Assembly: GCF_029784155.1 (NCBI RefSeq)
Contig: NC_073691.1
Location: forward strand, 60,091,746 to 60,155,745
Direction: 5' to 3'
Origin: Uranotaenia lowii
Taxonomy: Eukaryota; Arthropoda; Insecta; Diptera; Culicidae
DNA: 64,000 bases
Within the stretch, counting starts at the first letter, position 1, and each line of letters starts with the position of its first letter. The notes beneath the pieces are model-generated. The model saw only the letters and a list, made by a program, of their open reading frames with translations, made no database searches and was not told where the DNA came from. A program made the position numbers and the translations under genes. Of this stretch, positions 12,444-25,600 are shown piece by piece.

Positions 12444-12989
12444 ATTTTCTGGCCTTTAGAAGCGTTTTTCGGGGATTCTGAACTTAATTTGGGATCAAAA
12501 CTTTAAAATGCATTTTCTGGCCTTTAGAAGCGTTTTTCGGGGATTCTGAACTTAATTTGGGATCAAAACTTTAAAATGCATTTTCTGGCCTTTAGAAGCG
12601 TTTTTCGGGGATTCTGAACTCAATTTGGGATCAAAACTTTAAAATGCATTTTCTGGCCTTTAGAAGCGTTTTTCCGCGATTCTGAGCTTAATTTGGGATC
12701 AAAACTTTAAAATGCATTTTCTGGCCTTTAGAAGCGTTTTTCGGGGATTCTGAGCTTAATTTGGGATCAAAACTTTAAAATGCATTTTCTGGCCTTTAGA
12801 AGCGTTTTTCGGGGATTCTGAACTTAATTTGGGATCAAAACTTTAAAATGCATTTTATGGCCTTTAGAAGCGTTTTTCCGCGATTCTGAGCTTAATTTGG
12901 GATCAAAACTTTAAAATGCATTTTCTGGCCTTTAGAAGCGTTTTTCGGGGATTCTGAGCTTAATTTGGGATCAAAACTTTAAAATGGAT

Positions 12990-15708
12990 TTTCTGGCCTT
13001 TAGAAGCGTTTTTCCGCGATTCTGAGCTTAATTTGGGATCAAAACTTTAAAATGCATTTTCTGGCCTTTAGAAGCGTTTTTCGGGGATTCTGAGCTTAAT
13101 TTGGGATCAAAACTTTAAAATGCATTTTCTGGCCTTTAGAAGCGTTTTTCCGCGATTCTGAGCTTAATTTGGGATCAAAACTTTAAAATGCATTTTCTGG
13201 CCTTTAGAAGCGTTTTTCGGGGATTCTGAACTTAATTTGGGATCAAAACTTTAAAATGCATTTTCTGGCCTTTAGAAGCGTTTTTCGGGGATTCTGAACT
13301 TAATTTGGGATCAAAACTTTAAAATGCATTTTCTGGCCTTTAGAAGCGTTTTTCCGCGATTCTGAGCTTAATTTGGGATCAAAACTTTAAAATGCATTTT
13401 CTGGCCTTTAGAAGCGTTTTTCGGGGATTCTGAGCTTAATTTGGGATCAAAACTTTAAAATGCATTTTCTGGCCTTTAGAAGCGTTTTTCCGCGATTCTG
13501 AGCTTAATTTGGGATCAAAACTTTAAAATGGATTTTCTGGCCTTTAGAAGCGTTTTTCCGCGATTCTGAGCTTAATTTGGGATCAAAACTTTAAAATGCA
13601 TTTTCTGGCCTTTAGAAGCGTTTTTCGGGGATTCTGAACTTAATTTGGGATCAAAACTTTAAAATGCATTTTCTGGCCTTTAGAAGCGTTTTTCGGGGAT
13701 TCTGAGCTTAATTTGGGATCAAAACTTTAAAATGGATTTTCTGGCCTTTAGAAGCGTTTTTCCGCGATTCTGAGCTTAATTTGGGATCAAAACTTTAAAA
13801 TGCATTTTCTGGCCTTTAGAAGCGTTTTTCGGGGATTCTGAACTTAATTTGGGATCAAAACTTTAAAATGCATTTTATGGCCTTTAGAAGCGTTTTTCCG
13901 CGATTCTGAGCTTAATTTGGGATCAAAACTTTAAAATGCATTTTCTGGCCTTTAGAAGCGTTTTTCGGGGATTCTGAGCTTAATTTGGGATCAAAACTTT
14001 AAATGCATTTTCTGGCCTTTAGAAGCGTTTTTCCGCGATTCTGAGCTTAATTTGGGATCAAAACTTTAAAATGCATTTTCTGGCCTTTAGAAGCGTTTTT
14101 CGGGGATTCTGAACTTAATTTGGGATCAAAACTTTAAATGCATTGTCTGGATGCGAGAAGCATTTTTTATGGGATTCTGAGTTTAATTTGGGGTCAAAAC
14201 TTTAAAATGCATTTTCTGGCCTTTAGAAGCGTTTTTCGGGGATTCTGAACTTAATTTGGGATCAAAACTTTAAAATGCATTTTCTGGCCTTTAGAAGCGT
14301 TTTTCGGGGATTCTGAACTTAATTTGGGATCAAAACTTTAAAATGCATTTTATGGCCTTTAGAAGCGTTTTTCGGGGATTCTGAACTCAATTTGGGATCA
14401 AAACTTTAAAATGCATTTTATGGCCTTTAGAAGCGTTTTTCCGCGATTCTGAGCTTAATTTGGGATCAAAACTTTAAAATGCATTTTCTGGCCTTTAGAA
14501 GCGTTTTTCGGGGATTCTGAGCTTAATTTGGGATCAAAACTTTAAAATGCATTTTCTGGCCTTTAGAAGCGTTTTTCCGCGATTCTGAGCTTAATTTGGG
14601 ATCAAAACTTTAAAATGGATTTTCTGGCCTTTAGAAGCGTTTTTCCGCGATTCTGAGCTTAATTTGGGATCAAAACTTTAAAATGCATTTTCTGGCCTTT
14701 AGAAGCGTTTTTCGGGGATTCTGAACTTAATTTGGGATCAAAACTTTAAAATGCATTTTATGGCCTTTAGAAGCGTTTTTCGGGGATTCTGAGCTTAATT
14801 TGGGATCAAAACTTTGAAATGCATTTTCTGGCCTTTAGAAGCGTTTTTCGGGGATTCTGAACTCAATTTGGGATCAAAACTTTAAAATGCATTTTCTGGC
14901 CTTTAGAAGCGTTTTTCCGCGATTCTGAGCTTAATTTGGGATCAAAACTTTAAAATGCATTTTATGGCCTTTAGAAGCGTTTTTCCGCGATTCTGAGCTT
15001 AATTTGGGATCAAAACTTTAAAATGCATTTTCTGGCCTTTAGAAGCGTTTTTCGGGGATTCTGAACTTAATTTGGGATCAAAACTTTAAAATGCATTTTA
15101 TGGCCTTTAGAAGCGTTTTTCGGGGATTCTGAACTTAATTTGGGATCAAAACTTTAAAATGCATTTTATGGCCTTTAGAAGCGTTTTTCCGCGATTCTGA
15201 GCTTAATTTGGGATCAAAACTTTAAAATGCATTTTCTGGCCTTTAGAAGCGTTTTTCCGCGATTCTGAGCTTAATTTGGGATCAAAACTTTAAAATGCAT
15301 TTTCTGGCCTTTAGAAGCGTTTTTCCGGGATTCTGAGCTTAATTTGGAATCAAAACTTTAAAACGCATTTTCTGGCCTTCAGAAGCGTTTTTCGGGGATT
15401 CTGAGCTTAATTTGGGATCAAAACTTTAAAATGCATTTTCTGGCCTTTAGAAGCGTTTTTCGGGGATTCTGAACTTAATTTGGGATCAAAACTTTAAAAT
15501 GCATTTTCTGGCCTTTAGAAGCGTTTTTCGGGGATTCTGAACTTAATTTGGGATCAAAACTTTAAAATGCATTTTATGGCCTTTAGAAGCGTTTTTCGGG
15601 GATTCTGAACTCAATTTGGGATCAAAACTTTAAAATGCATTTTCTGGCCTTTAGAAGCGTTTTTCGGGGATTCTGAGCTTAATTTGGGATCAAAACTTTA
15701 AAATGCAT
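12990..15708. repeat. 2,719-bp tandem duplication in domain B, copy 1
   Basis: Markers recur 2,719 bp downstream: the diverged monomer (14,142 to 16,861), its private TGCGAG change, and the linked CCGGG/GGAATC/AAACGC/TTCAG monomer pair (15,325 to 18,044). The period is 40 monomers minus one base. The left edge lies near 12,990, where ATGGATT opposes ATGCATT. A few differences exist, for example CCGCG near 14,918 against CGGTG near 17,637, so it is older than the 4,488-bp duplication. Confidence 0.82.
14142..14210. repeat. Diverged 69-bp monomer, copy 2 of 12 (TGCGAG form)
   Basis: This copy reads GGATGCGAG where most copies read GGATTCGAG. The same private change is found only in copy 3, which lies 2,719 bp downstream inside the duplicate block, so the two are sister copies. 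Confidence 0.9.
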
Positions 15709-18427
15709 TTTCTGGCCTTTAGAAGCGTTTTTCCGCGATTCTGAGCTTAATTTGGGATCAAAACTTTAAAATGCATTTTCTGGCCTTTAGAAGCGTTTTT
15801 CGGGGATTCTGAGCTTAATTTGGGATCAAAACTTTAAAATGCATTTTCTGGCCTTTAGAAGCGTTTTTCCGCGATTCTGAGCTTAATTTGGGATCAAAAC
15901 TTTAAAATGCATTTTCTGGCCTTTAGAAGCGTTTTTCGGGGATTCTGAACTTAATTTGGGATCAAAACTTTAAAATGCATTTTCTGGCCTTTAGAAGCGT
16001 TTTTCGGGGATTCTGAACTTAATTTGGGATCAAAACTTTAAAATGCATTTTCTGGCCTTTAGAAGCGTTTTTCCGCGATTCTGAGCTTAATTTGGGATCA
16101 AAACTTTAAAATGCATTTTCTGGCCTTTAGAAGCGTTTTTCGGGGATTCTGAGCTTAATTTGGGATCAAAACTTTAAAATGCATTTTCTGGCCTTTAGAA
16201 GCGTTTTTCCGCGATTCTGAGCTTAATTTGGGATCAAAACTTTAAAATGGATTTTCTGGCCTTTAGAAGCGTTTTTCCGCGATTCTGAGCTTAATTTGGG
16301 ATCAAAACTTTAAAATGCATTTTCTGGCCTTTAGAAGCGTTTTTCGGGGATTCTGAACTTAATTTGGGATCAAAACTTTAAAATGCATTTTCTGGCCTTT
16401 AGAAGCGTTTTTCGGGGATTCTGAGCTTAATTTGGGATCAAAACTTTAAAATGGATTTTCTGGCCTTTAGAAGCGTTTTTCCGCGATTCTGAGCTTAATT
16501 TGGGATCAAAACTTTAAAATGCATTTTCTGGCCTTTAGAAGCGTTTTTCGGGGATTCTGAACTTAATTTGGGATCAAAACTTTAAAATGCATTTTATGGC
16601 CTTTAGAAGCGTTTTTCCGCGATTCTGAGCTTAATTTGGGATCAAAACTTTAAAATGCATTTTCTGGCCTTTAGAAGCGTTTTTCGGGGATTCTGAGCTT
16701 AATTTGGGATCAAAACTTTAAATGCATTTTCTGGCCTTTAGAAGCGTTTTTCCGCGATTCTGAGCTTAATTTGGGATCAAAACTTTAAAATGCATTTTCT
16801 GGCCTTTAGAAGCGTTTTTCGGGGATTCTGAACTTAATTTGGGATCAAAACTTTAAATGCATTGTCTGGATGCGAGAAGCATTTTTTATGGGATTCTGAG
16901 TTTAATTTGGGGTCAAAACTTTAAAATGCATTTTCTGGCCTTTAGAAGCGTTTTTCGGGGATTCTGAACTTAATTTGGGATCAAAACTTTAAAATGCATT
17001 TTCTGGCCTTTAGAAGCGTTTTTCGGGGATTCTGAACTTAATTTGGGATCAAAACTTTAAAATGCATTTTCTGGCCTTTAGAAGCGTTTTTCGGGGATTC
17101 TGAACTCAATTTGGGATCAAAACTTTAAAATGCATTTTATGGCCTTTAGAAGCGTTTTTCCGCGATTCTGAGCTTAATTTGGGATCAAAACTTTAAAATG
17201 CATTTTCTGGCCTTTAGAAGCGTTTTTCGGGGATTCTGAGCTTAATTTGGGATCAAAACTTTAAAATGCATTTTCTGGCCTTTAGAAGCGTTTTTCCGCG
17301 ATTCTGAGCTTAATTTGGGATCAAAACTTTAAAATGGATTTTCTGGCCTTTAGAAGCGTTTTTCCGCGATTCTGAGCTTAATTTGGGATCAAAACTTTAA
17401 AATGCATTTTCTGGCCTTTAGAAGCGTTTTTCGGGGATTCTGAACTTAATTTGGGATCAAAACTTTAAAATGCATTTTATGGCCTTTAGAAGCGTTTTTC
17501 GGGGATTCTGAGCTTAATTTGGGATCAAAACTTTGAAATGCATTTTCTGGCCTTTAGAAGCGTTTTTCGGGGATTCTGAACTCAATTTGGGATCAAAACT
17601 TTAAAATGCATTTTCTGGCCTTTAGAAGCGTTTTTCGGTGATTCTGAACTTAATTTGGGATCAAAACTTTAAAATGCATTTTATGGCCTTTAGAAGCGTT
17701 TTTCCGCGATTCTGAGCTTAATTTGGGATCAAAACTTTAAAATGCATTTTCTGGCCTTTAGAAGCGTTTTTCGGGGATTCTGAACTTAATTTGGGATCAA
17801 AACTTTAAAATGCATTTTATGGCCTTTAGAAGCGTTTTTCGGGGATTCTGAACTTAATTTGGGATCAAAACTTTAAAATGCATTTTATGGCCTTTAGAAG
17901 CGTTTTTCCGCGATTCTGAGCTTAATTTGGGATCAAAACTTTAAAATGCATTTTCTGGCCTTTAGAAGCGTTTTTCCGCGATTCTGAGCTTAATTTGGGA
18001 TCAAAACTTTAAAATGCATTTTCTGGCCTTTAGAAGCGTTTTTCCGGGATTCTGAGCTTAATTTGGAATCAAAACTTTAAAACGCATTTTCTGGCCTTCA
18101 GAAGCGTTTTTCGGGGATTCTGAGCTTAATTTGGGATCAAAACTTTAAAATGCATTTTCTGGCCTTTAGAAGCGTTTTTCGGGGATTCTGAACTTAATTT
18201 GGGATCAAAACTTTAAAATGCATTTTCTGGCCTTTAGAAGCGTTTTTCGGGGATTCTGAACTTAATTTGGGATCAAAACTTTAAAATGCATTTTATGGCC
18301 TTTAGAAGCGTTTTTCGGGGATTCTGAACTCAATTTGGGATCAAAACTTTAAAATGCATTTTCTGGCCTTTAGAAGCGTTTTTCGGGGATTCTGAGCTTA
18401 ATTTGGGATCAAAACTTTAAAATGCAT
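15709..18427. repeat. 2,719-bp tandem duplication in domain B, copy 2
   Basis: This is the direct neighbour of 12,990-15,708 with the same order of CCGCG, GAACTT, ATGGCC and diverged monomers. Homology to the next kilobase fades at about 18,430-18,510, so there is no full third copy. The right part (17,480-18,120) also has a remote match at 38,620-39,260. Confidence 0.8.
16861..16929. repeat. Diverged 69-bp monomer, copy 3 of 12 (TGCGAG form)
   Basis: It carries the same GGATGCGAG change as copy 2 and lies exactly 2,719 bp from it, matching the period of the tandem duplication around it. The 67-bp CTTTAAATGC monomer precedes it. Confidence 0.9.
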
Positions 18428-18579
18428 TTTCTGGCCTTTAGAAGCGTTTTTCCGCGATTCTGAGCTTAATTTGGGATCAAAACTTTAAAATGCATTTTCT
18501 GGCCTTTAGAAGCGTTTTTCCGCGATTCTGAGCTTAATTTGGGATCAAAACTTTAAAATGCATTTTCTGGCCTTTAGAA

Positions 18580-18920
18580 GCGTTTTTCCGGGATTCTGAG
18601 CTTAATTTGGAATCAAAACTTTAAAACGCATTTTCTGGCCTTCAGAAGCGTTTTTCGGGGATTCTGAGCTTAATTTGGGATCAAAACTTTAAAATGCATT
18701 TTATGGCCTTTAGAAGCGTTTTTCCGCGATTCTGAGCTTAATTTGGGATCAAAACTTTAAAATGGATTTTCTGGCCTTTAGAAGCGTTTTTCCGCGATTC
18801 TGAGCTTAATTTGGGATCAAAACTTTAAAATGCATTTTCTGGCCTTTAGAAGCGTTTTTCCGGGATTCTGAGCTTAATTTGGAATCAAAACTTTAAAACG
18901 CATTTTCTGGCCTTCAGAAG
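18580..18920. repeat. Clustered marker monomers: CCGGG / GGAATC / AAACGC / TTCAG
   Basis: A linked set of changes spans two neighbouring monomers: g28c (CCGGG), g50a (GGAATC), t66c (AAACGC) and t14c (TTCAG). CCGGG of this set starts at 15,325, 18,044, 18,588, 18,860, 39,185, 40,409 and 42,447. The copies at 18,588 and 18,860 lie 272 bp (four monomers) apart, so the set was locally duplicated here. Confidence 0.75.
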
Positions 18921-19987
18921 CGTTTTTCGGGGATTCTGAGCTTAATTTGGGATCAAAACTTTAAAATGCATTTTATGGCCTTTAGAAGCGTTTTTCCGCG
19001 ATTCTGAGCTTAATTTGGGATCAAAACTTTAAAATGGATTTTCTGGCCTTTAGAAGCGTTTTTCGGGGATTCTGAGCTTAATTTGGGATCAAAACTTTAA
19101 AATGCATTTTCTGGCCTTTAGAAGCGTTTTTCCGCGATTCTGAGCTTAATTTGGGATCAAAACTTTAAAATGGATTTTCTGGCCTTTAGAAGCGTTTTTC
19201 CGCGATTCTGAGCTTAATTTGGGATCAAAACTTTAAAATGCATTTTCTGGCCTTTAGAAGCGTTTTTCGGGGATTCTGAGCTTAATTTGGGATCAAAACT
19301 TTAAAATGCATTTTCTGGCCTTTAGAAGCGTTTTTCCGCGATTCTGAGCTTAATTTGGGATCAAAACTTTAAAATGGATTTTCTGGCCTTTAGAAGCGTT
19401 TTTCGGGGATTCTGAGCTTAATTTGGGATCAAAACTTTAAAATGCATTTTCTGGCCTTTAGAAGCGTTTTTCCGCGATTCTGAGCTTAATTTGGGATCAA
19501 AACTTTAAAATGCATTTTATGGCCTTTAGAAGCGTTTTTCGGGGATTCTGAGCTTAATTTGGGATCAAAACTTTGAAATGCATTTTCTGGCCTTTAGAAG
19601 CGTTTTTCGGGGATTCTGAACTCAATTTGGGATCAAAACTTTAAAATGCATTTTCTGGCCTTTAGAAGCGTTTTTCGGGGATTCTGAACTTAATTTGGGA
19701 TCAAAACTTTAAAATGCATTTTATGGCCTTTAGAAGCGTTTTTCCGCGATTCTGAGCTTAATTTGGGATCAAAACTTTAAAATGCATTTTCTGGCCTTTA
19801 GAAGCGTTTTTCCGCGATTCTGAGCTTAATTTGGGATCAAAACTTTAAATGCATTTTCTGGCCTTTAGAAGCGTTTTTCCGCGATTCTGAGCTTAATTTG
19901 GGATCAAAACTTTAAAATGCATTTTCTGGCCTTTAGAAGCGTTTTTCGGGGATTCTGAACTTAATTTGGGATCAAAACTTTAAATGC

Positions 19988-20056
19988 ATTGTCTGGATTC
20001 GAGAAGCATTTTTTATGGGATTCTGAGTTTAATTTGGGGTCAAAACTTTAAAATGC
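19988..20056. repeat. Diverged 69-bp monomer, copy 4 of 12
   Basis: TTCGAG form. It is followed by one GAACTT monomer and then the GAACTCAA monomer. Most other copies are followed by two GAACTT monomers before GAACTCAA. Copy 12 (43,710) shares this shorter order. Confidence 0.9.
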
Positions 20057-20946
20057 ATTTTCTGGCCTTTAGAAGCGTTTTTCGGGGATTCTGAACTTAA
20101 TTTGGGATCAAAACTTTAAAATGCATTTTCTGGCCTTTAGAAGCGTTTTTCGGGGATTCTGAACTCAATTTGGGATCAAAACTTTAAAATGCATTTTCTG
20201 GCCTTTAGAAGCGTTTTTCGGGGATTCTGAACTTAATTTGGGATCAAAACTTTAAAATGCATTTTATGGCCTTTAGAAGCGTTTTTCCGCGATTCTGAGC
20301 TTAATTTGGGATCAAATCTTTAAAATGCATTTTATGGCCTTTAGAAGCGTTTTTCGGGGATTCTGAACTCAATTTGGGATCAAAACTTTAAAATGCATTT
20401 TCTGGCCTTTAGAAGCGTTTTTCGGGGATTCTGAGCTTAATTTGGGATCAAAACTTTAAAATGCATTTTATGGCCTTTAGAAGCGTTTTTCCGCGATTCT
20501 GAGCTTAATTTGGGATCAAAACTTTAAAATGCATTTTCTGGCCTTTAGAAGCGTTTTTCGGGGATTCTGAGCTTAATTTGGGATCAAAACTTTAAAATGC
20601 ATTTTCTGGCCTTTAGAAGCGTTTTTCCGCGATTCTGAGCTTAATTTGGGATCAAAACTTTAAAATGGATTTTCTGGCCTTTAGAAGCGTTTTTCCGCGA
20701 TTCTGAGCTTAATTTGGGATCAAAACTTTAAAATGCATTTTCTGGCCTTTAGAAGCGTTTTTCGGGGATTCTGAACTTAATTTGGGATCAAAACTTTAAA
20801 ATGCATTTTCTGGCCTTTAGAAGCGTTTTTCGGGGATTCTGAACTTAATTTGGGATCAAAACTTTAAAATGCATTTTCTGGCCTTTAGAAGCGTTTTTCG
20901 GGGATTCTGAACTCAATTTGGGATCAAAACTTTAAAATGCATTTTA

Positions 20947-22568
20947 TGGCCTTTAGAAGCGTTTTTCCGCGATTCTGAGCTTAATTTGGGATCAAAACTT
21001 TAAAATGCATTTTCTGGCCTTTAGAAGCGTTTTTCGGGGATTCTGAACTTAATTTGGGATCAAAACTTTAAAATGCATTTTATGGCCTTTAGAAGCGTTT
21101 TTCGGGGATTCTGAGCTTAATTTGGGATCAAAACTTTAAAATGCATTTTCTGGCCTTTAGAAGCGTTTTTCGGGGATTCTGAACTTAATTTGGGATCAAA
21201 ACTTTAAAATGCATTTTATGGCCTTTAGAAGCGTTTTTCCGCGATTCTGAGCTTAATTTGGGATCAAAACTTTAAAATGCATTTTCTGGCCTTTAGAAGC
21301 GTTTTTCGGGGATTCTGAGCTTAATTTGGGATCAAAACTTTAAAATGCATTTTCTGGCCTTTAGAAGCGTTTTTCCGCGATTCTGAGCTTAATTTGGGAT
21401 CAAAACTTTAAAATGGATTTTCTGGCCTTTAGAAGCGTTTTTCCGCGATTCTGAGCTTAATTTGGGATCAAAACTTTAAAATGCATTTTCTGGCCTTTAG
21501 AAGCGTTTTTCGGGGATTCTGAACTTAATTTGGGATCAAAACTTTAAAATGCATTTTATGGCCTTTAGAAGCGTTTTTCGGGGATTCTGAGCTTAATTTG
21601 GGATCAAAACTTTAAAATGCATTTTCTGGCCTTTAGAAGCGTTTTTCCGCGATTCTGAGCTTAATTTGGGATCAAAACTTTAAAATGCATTTTCTGGCCT
21701 TTAGAAGCGTTTTTCGGGGATTCTGAGCTTAATTTGGGATCAAAACTTTAAAATGCATTTTCTGGCCTTTAGAAGCGTTTTTCGGGGATTCTGAACTTAA
21801 TTTGGGATCAAAACTTTAAAATGCATTTTCTGGCCTTTAGAAGCGTTTTTCGGGGATTCTGAACTCAATTTGGGATCAAAACTTTAAAATGCATTTTATG
21901 GCCTTTAGAAGCGTTTTTCCGCGATTCTGAGCTTAATTTGGGATCAAAACTTTAAAATGGATTTTCTGGCCTTTAGAAGCGTTTTTCCGCGATTCTGAGC
22001 TTAATTTGGGATCAAAACTTTAAAATGCATTTTCTGGCCTTTAGAAGCGTTTTTCGGGGATTCTGAACTTAATTTGGGATCAAAACTTTAAAATGCATTT
22101 TATGGCCTTTAGAAGCGTTTTTCGGGGATTCTGAGCTTAATTTGGGATCAAAACTTTAAAATGCATTTTCTGGCCTTTAGAAGCGTTTTTCGGGGATTCT
22201 GAACTTAATTTGGGATCAAAACTTTAAAATGCATTTTATGGCCTTTAGAAGCGTTTTTCCGCGATTCTGAGCTTAATTTGGGATCAAAACTTTAAAATGC
22301 ATTTTCTGGCCTTTAGAAGCGTTTTTCGGGGATTCTGAGCTTAATTTGGGATCAAAACTTTAAAATGCATTTTCTGGCCTTTAGAAGCGTTTTTCCGCGA
22401 TTCTGAGCTTAATTTGGGATCAAAACTTTAAAATGGATTTTCTGGCCTTTAGAAGCGTTTTTCCGCGATTCTGAGCTTAATTTGGGATCAAAACTTTAAA
22501 ATGCATTTTCTGGCCTTTAGAAGCGTTTTTCGGGGATTCTGAACTTAATTTGGGATCAAAACTTTAAA
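20947..22568. repeat. 15-monomer (1,020-bp) higher-order repeat in domain B
   Basis: Bases from about 20,947 to 21,548 are identical, as far as I could compare, to 21,967-22,568, which is a shift of 1,020 bp. The series is GGGG/GAACTT, ATGGCC, GAACTT, ATGGCC/CCGCG, GGGG, CCGCG, ATGGATT/CCGCG, GAACTT. The same series is met again near 24,181, at 2,040 bp from 22,141. Confidence 0.75.
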
Positions 22569-23251
22569 ATGCATTTTCTGGCCTTTAGAAGCGTTTTTCG
22601 GGGATTCTGAACTTAATTTGGGATCAAAACTTTAAAATGCATTTTCTGGCCTTTAGAAGCGTTTTTCCGCGATTCTGAGCTTAATTTGGGATCAAAACTT
22701 TAAAATGGATTTTCTGGCCTTTAGAAGCGTTTTTCCGCGATTCTGAGCTTAATTTGGGATCAAAACTTTAAAATGCATTTTCTGGCCTTTAGAAGCGTTT
22801 TTCGGGGATTCTGAACTTAATTTGGAATCAAAACTTTAAAATGCATTTTATGGCCTTTAGAAGCGTTTTTCGGGGATTCTGAGCTTAATTTGGGATCAAA
22901 ACTTTAAAATGCATTTTCTGGCCTTTAGAAGCGTTTTTCGGGGATTCTGAACTTAATTTGGGATCAAAACTTTAAAATGCATTTTATGGCCTTTAGAAGC
23001 GTTTTTCCGCGATTCTGAGCTTAATTTGGGATCAAAACTTTAAAATGCATTTTCTGGCCTTTAGAAGCGTTTTTCGGGGATTCTGAGCTTAATTTGGGAT
23101 CAAAACTTTAAAATGCATTTTCTGGCCTTTAGAAGCGTTTTTCGGGGATTCTGAACTTAATTTGGGATCAAAACTTTAAAATGCATTTTCTGGCCTTTAG
23201 AAGCGTTTTTCGGGGATTCTGAACTTAATTTGGGATCAAAACTTTAAATGC

Positions 23252-23320
23252 ATTGTCTGGATTCGAGAAGCATTTTTTATGGGATTCTGAGTTTAATTTG
23301 GGGTCAAAACTTTAAAATGC
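23252..23320. repeat. Diverged 69-bp monomer, copy 5 of 12
   Basis: TTCGAG form, preceded by the 67-bp monomer and followed by the usual series of two GAACTT monomers, GAACTCAA, ATGGCC/CCGCG. Confidence 0.9.
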
Positions 23321-24810
23321 ATTTTCTGGCCTTTAGAAGCGTTTTTCGGGGATTCTGAACTTAATTTGGGATCAAAACTTTAAAATGCATTTTCTGGCCT
23401 TTAGAAGCGTTTTTCGGGGATTCTGAACTTAATTTGGGATCAAAACTTTAAAATGCATTTTCTGGCCTTTAGAAGCGTTTTTCGGGGATTCTGAACTCAA
23501 TTTGGGATCAAAACTTTAAAATGCATTTTATGGCCTTTAGAAGCGTTTTTCCGCGATTCTGAGCTTAATTTGGGATCAAAACTTTAAAATGCATTTTCTG
23601 GCCTTTAGAAGCGTTTTTCGGGGATTCTGAGCTTAATTTGGGATCAAAACTTTAAAATGCATTTTCTGGCCTTTAGAAGCGTTTTTCCGCGATTCTGAGC
23701 TTAATTTGGGATCAAAACTTTAAAATGGATTTTCTGGCCTTTAGAAGCGTTTTTCCGCGATTCTGAGCTTAATTTGGGATCAAAACTTTAAAATGCATTT
23801 TCTGGCCTTTAGAAGCGTTTTTCGGGGATTCTGAACTTAATTTGGGATCAAAACTTTAAAATGCATTTTATGGCCTTTAGAAGCGTTTTTCGGGGATTCT
23901 GAGCTTAATTTGGGATCAAAACTTTAAAATGCATTTTCTGGCCTTTAGAAGCGTTTTTCGGGGATTCTGAACTTAATTTGGGATCAAAACTTTAAAATGC
24001 ATTTTATGGCCTTTAGAAGCGTTTTTCCGCGATTCTGAGCTTAATTTGGGATCAAAACTTTAAAATGCATTTTCTGGCCTTTAGAAGCGTTTTTCGGGGA
24101 TTCTGAGCTTAATTTGGGATCAAAACTTTAAAATGCATTTTATGGCCTTTAGAAGCGTTTTTCGGGGATTCTGAGCTTAATTTGGGATCAAAACTTTAAA
24201 ATGCATTTTCTGGCCTTTAGAAGCGTTTTTCGGGGATTCTGAACTTAATTTGGGATCAAAACTTTAAAATGCATTTTATGGCCTTTAGAAGCGTTTTTCC
24301 GCGATTCTGAGCTTAATTTGGGATCAAAACTTTAAAATGCATTTTCTGGCCTTTAGAAGCGTTTTTCGGGGATTCTGAGCTTAATTTGGGATCAAAACTT
24401 TAAAATGCATTTTATGGCCTTTAGAAGCGTTTTTCGGGGATTCTGAGCTTAATTTGGGATCAAAACTTTAAAATGCATTTTCTGGCCTTTAGAAGCGTTT
24501 TTCGGGGATTCTGAACTTAATTTGGGATCAAAACTTTAAAATGCATTTTATGGCCTTTAGAAGCGTTTTTCCGCGATTCTGAGCTTAATTTGGGATCAAA
24601 ACTTTAAAATGCATTTTCTGGCCTTTAGAAGCGTTTTTCGGGGATTCTGAACTTAATTTGGGATCAAAACTTTAAAATGCATTTTATGGCCTTTAGAAGC
24701 GTTTTTCGGGGATTCTGAGCTTAATTTGGGATCAAAACTTTAAAATGCATTTTCTGGCCTTTAGAAGCGTTTTTCGGGGATTCTGAACTCAATTTGGGAT
24801 CAAAACTTTA

Positions 24811-25600
24811 AAATGCATTTTATGGCCTTTAGAAGCGTTTTTCCGCGATTCTGAGCTTAATTTGGGATCAAAACTTTAAAATGCATTTTCTGGCCTTTAG
24901 AAGCGTTTTTCGGGGATTCTGAGCTTAATTTGGGATCAAAACTTTAAAATGCATTTTCTGGCCTTTAGAAGCGTTTTTCGGGGATTCTGAACTTAATTTG
25001 GGATCAAAACTTTAAAATGCATTTTCTGGCCTTTAGAAGCGTTTTTCGGGGATTCTGAACTTAATTTGGGATCAAAACTTTAAAATGCATTTTCTGGCCT
25101 TTAGAAGCGTTTTGCGGGGATTCTGAACTCAATTTGGGATCAAAACTTTAAAATGCATTTTATGGCCTTTAGAAGCGTTTTTCCGCGATTCTGAGCTTAA
25201 TTTGGGATCAAAACTTTAAAATGCATTTTCTGGCCTTTAGAAGCGTTTTTCGGGGATTCTGAGCTTAATTTGGGATCAAAACTTTAAAATGCATTTTATG
25301 GCCTTTAGAAGCGTTTTTCGGGGATTCTGAACTTAATTTGGGATCAAAACTTTAAAATGCATTTTCTGGCCTTTAGAAGCGTTTTTCGGGGATTCTGAAC
25401 TTAATTTGGGATCAAAACTTTAAAATGCATTTTCTGGCCTTTAGAAGCGTTTTTCGGGGATTCTGAACTCAATTTGGGATCAAAACTTTAAAATGCATTT
25501 TATGGCCTTTAGAAGCGTTTTTCCGCGATTCTGAGCTTAATTTGGGATCAAAACTTTAAAATGCATTTTCTGGCCTTTAGAAGCGTTTTTCGGGGATTCT
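24811..25600. repeat. 5-monomer (340-bp) higher-order repeat
   Basis: The order ATGGCC/CCGCG, GGGG/GAGCTT, GAACTT, GAACTT, GAACTCAA occurs twice in full and then begins a third time, with a period of 340 bp. The first copy has a private TTTGCGGGG (25,114) in its last monomer. The group is duplicated with its private change at about 32,900-33,690. Confidence 0.78.
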
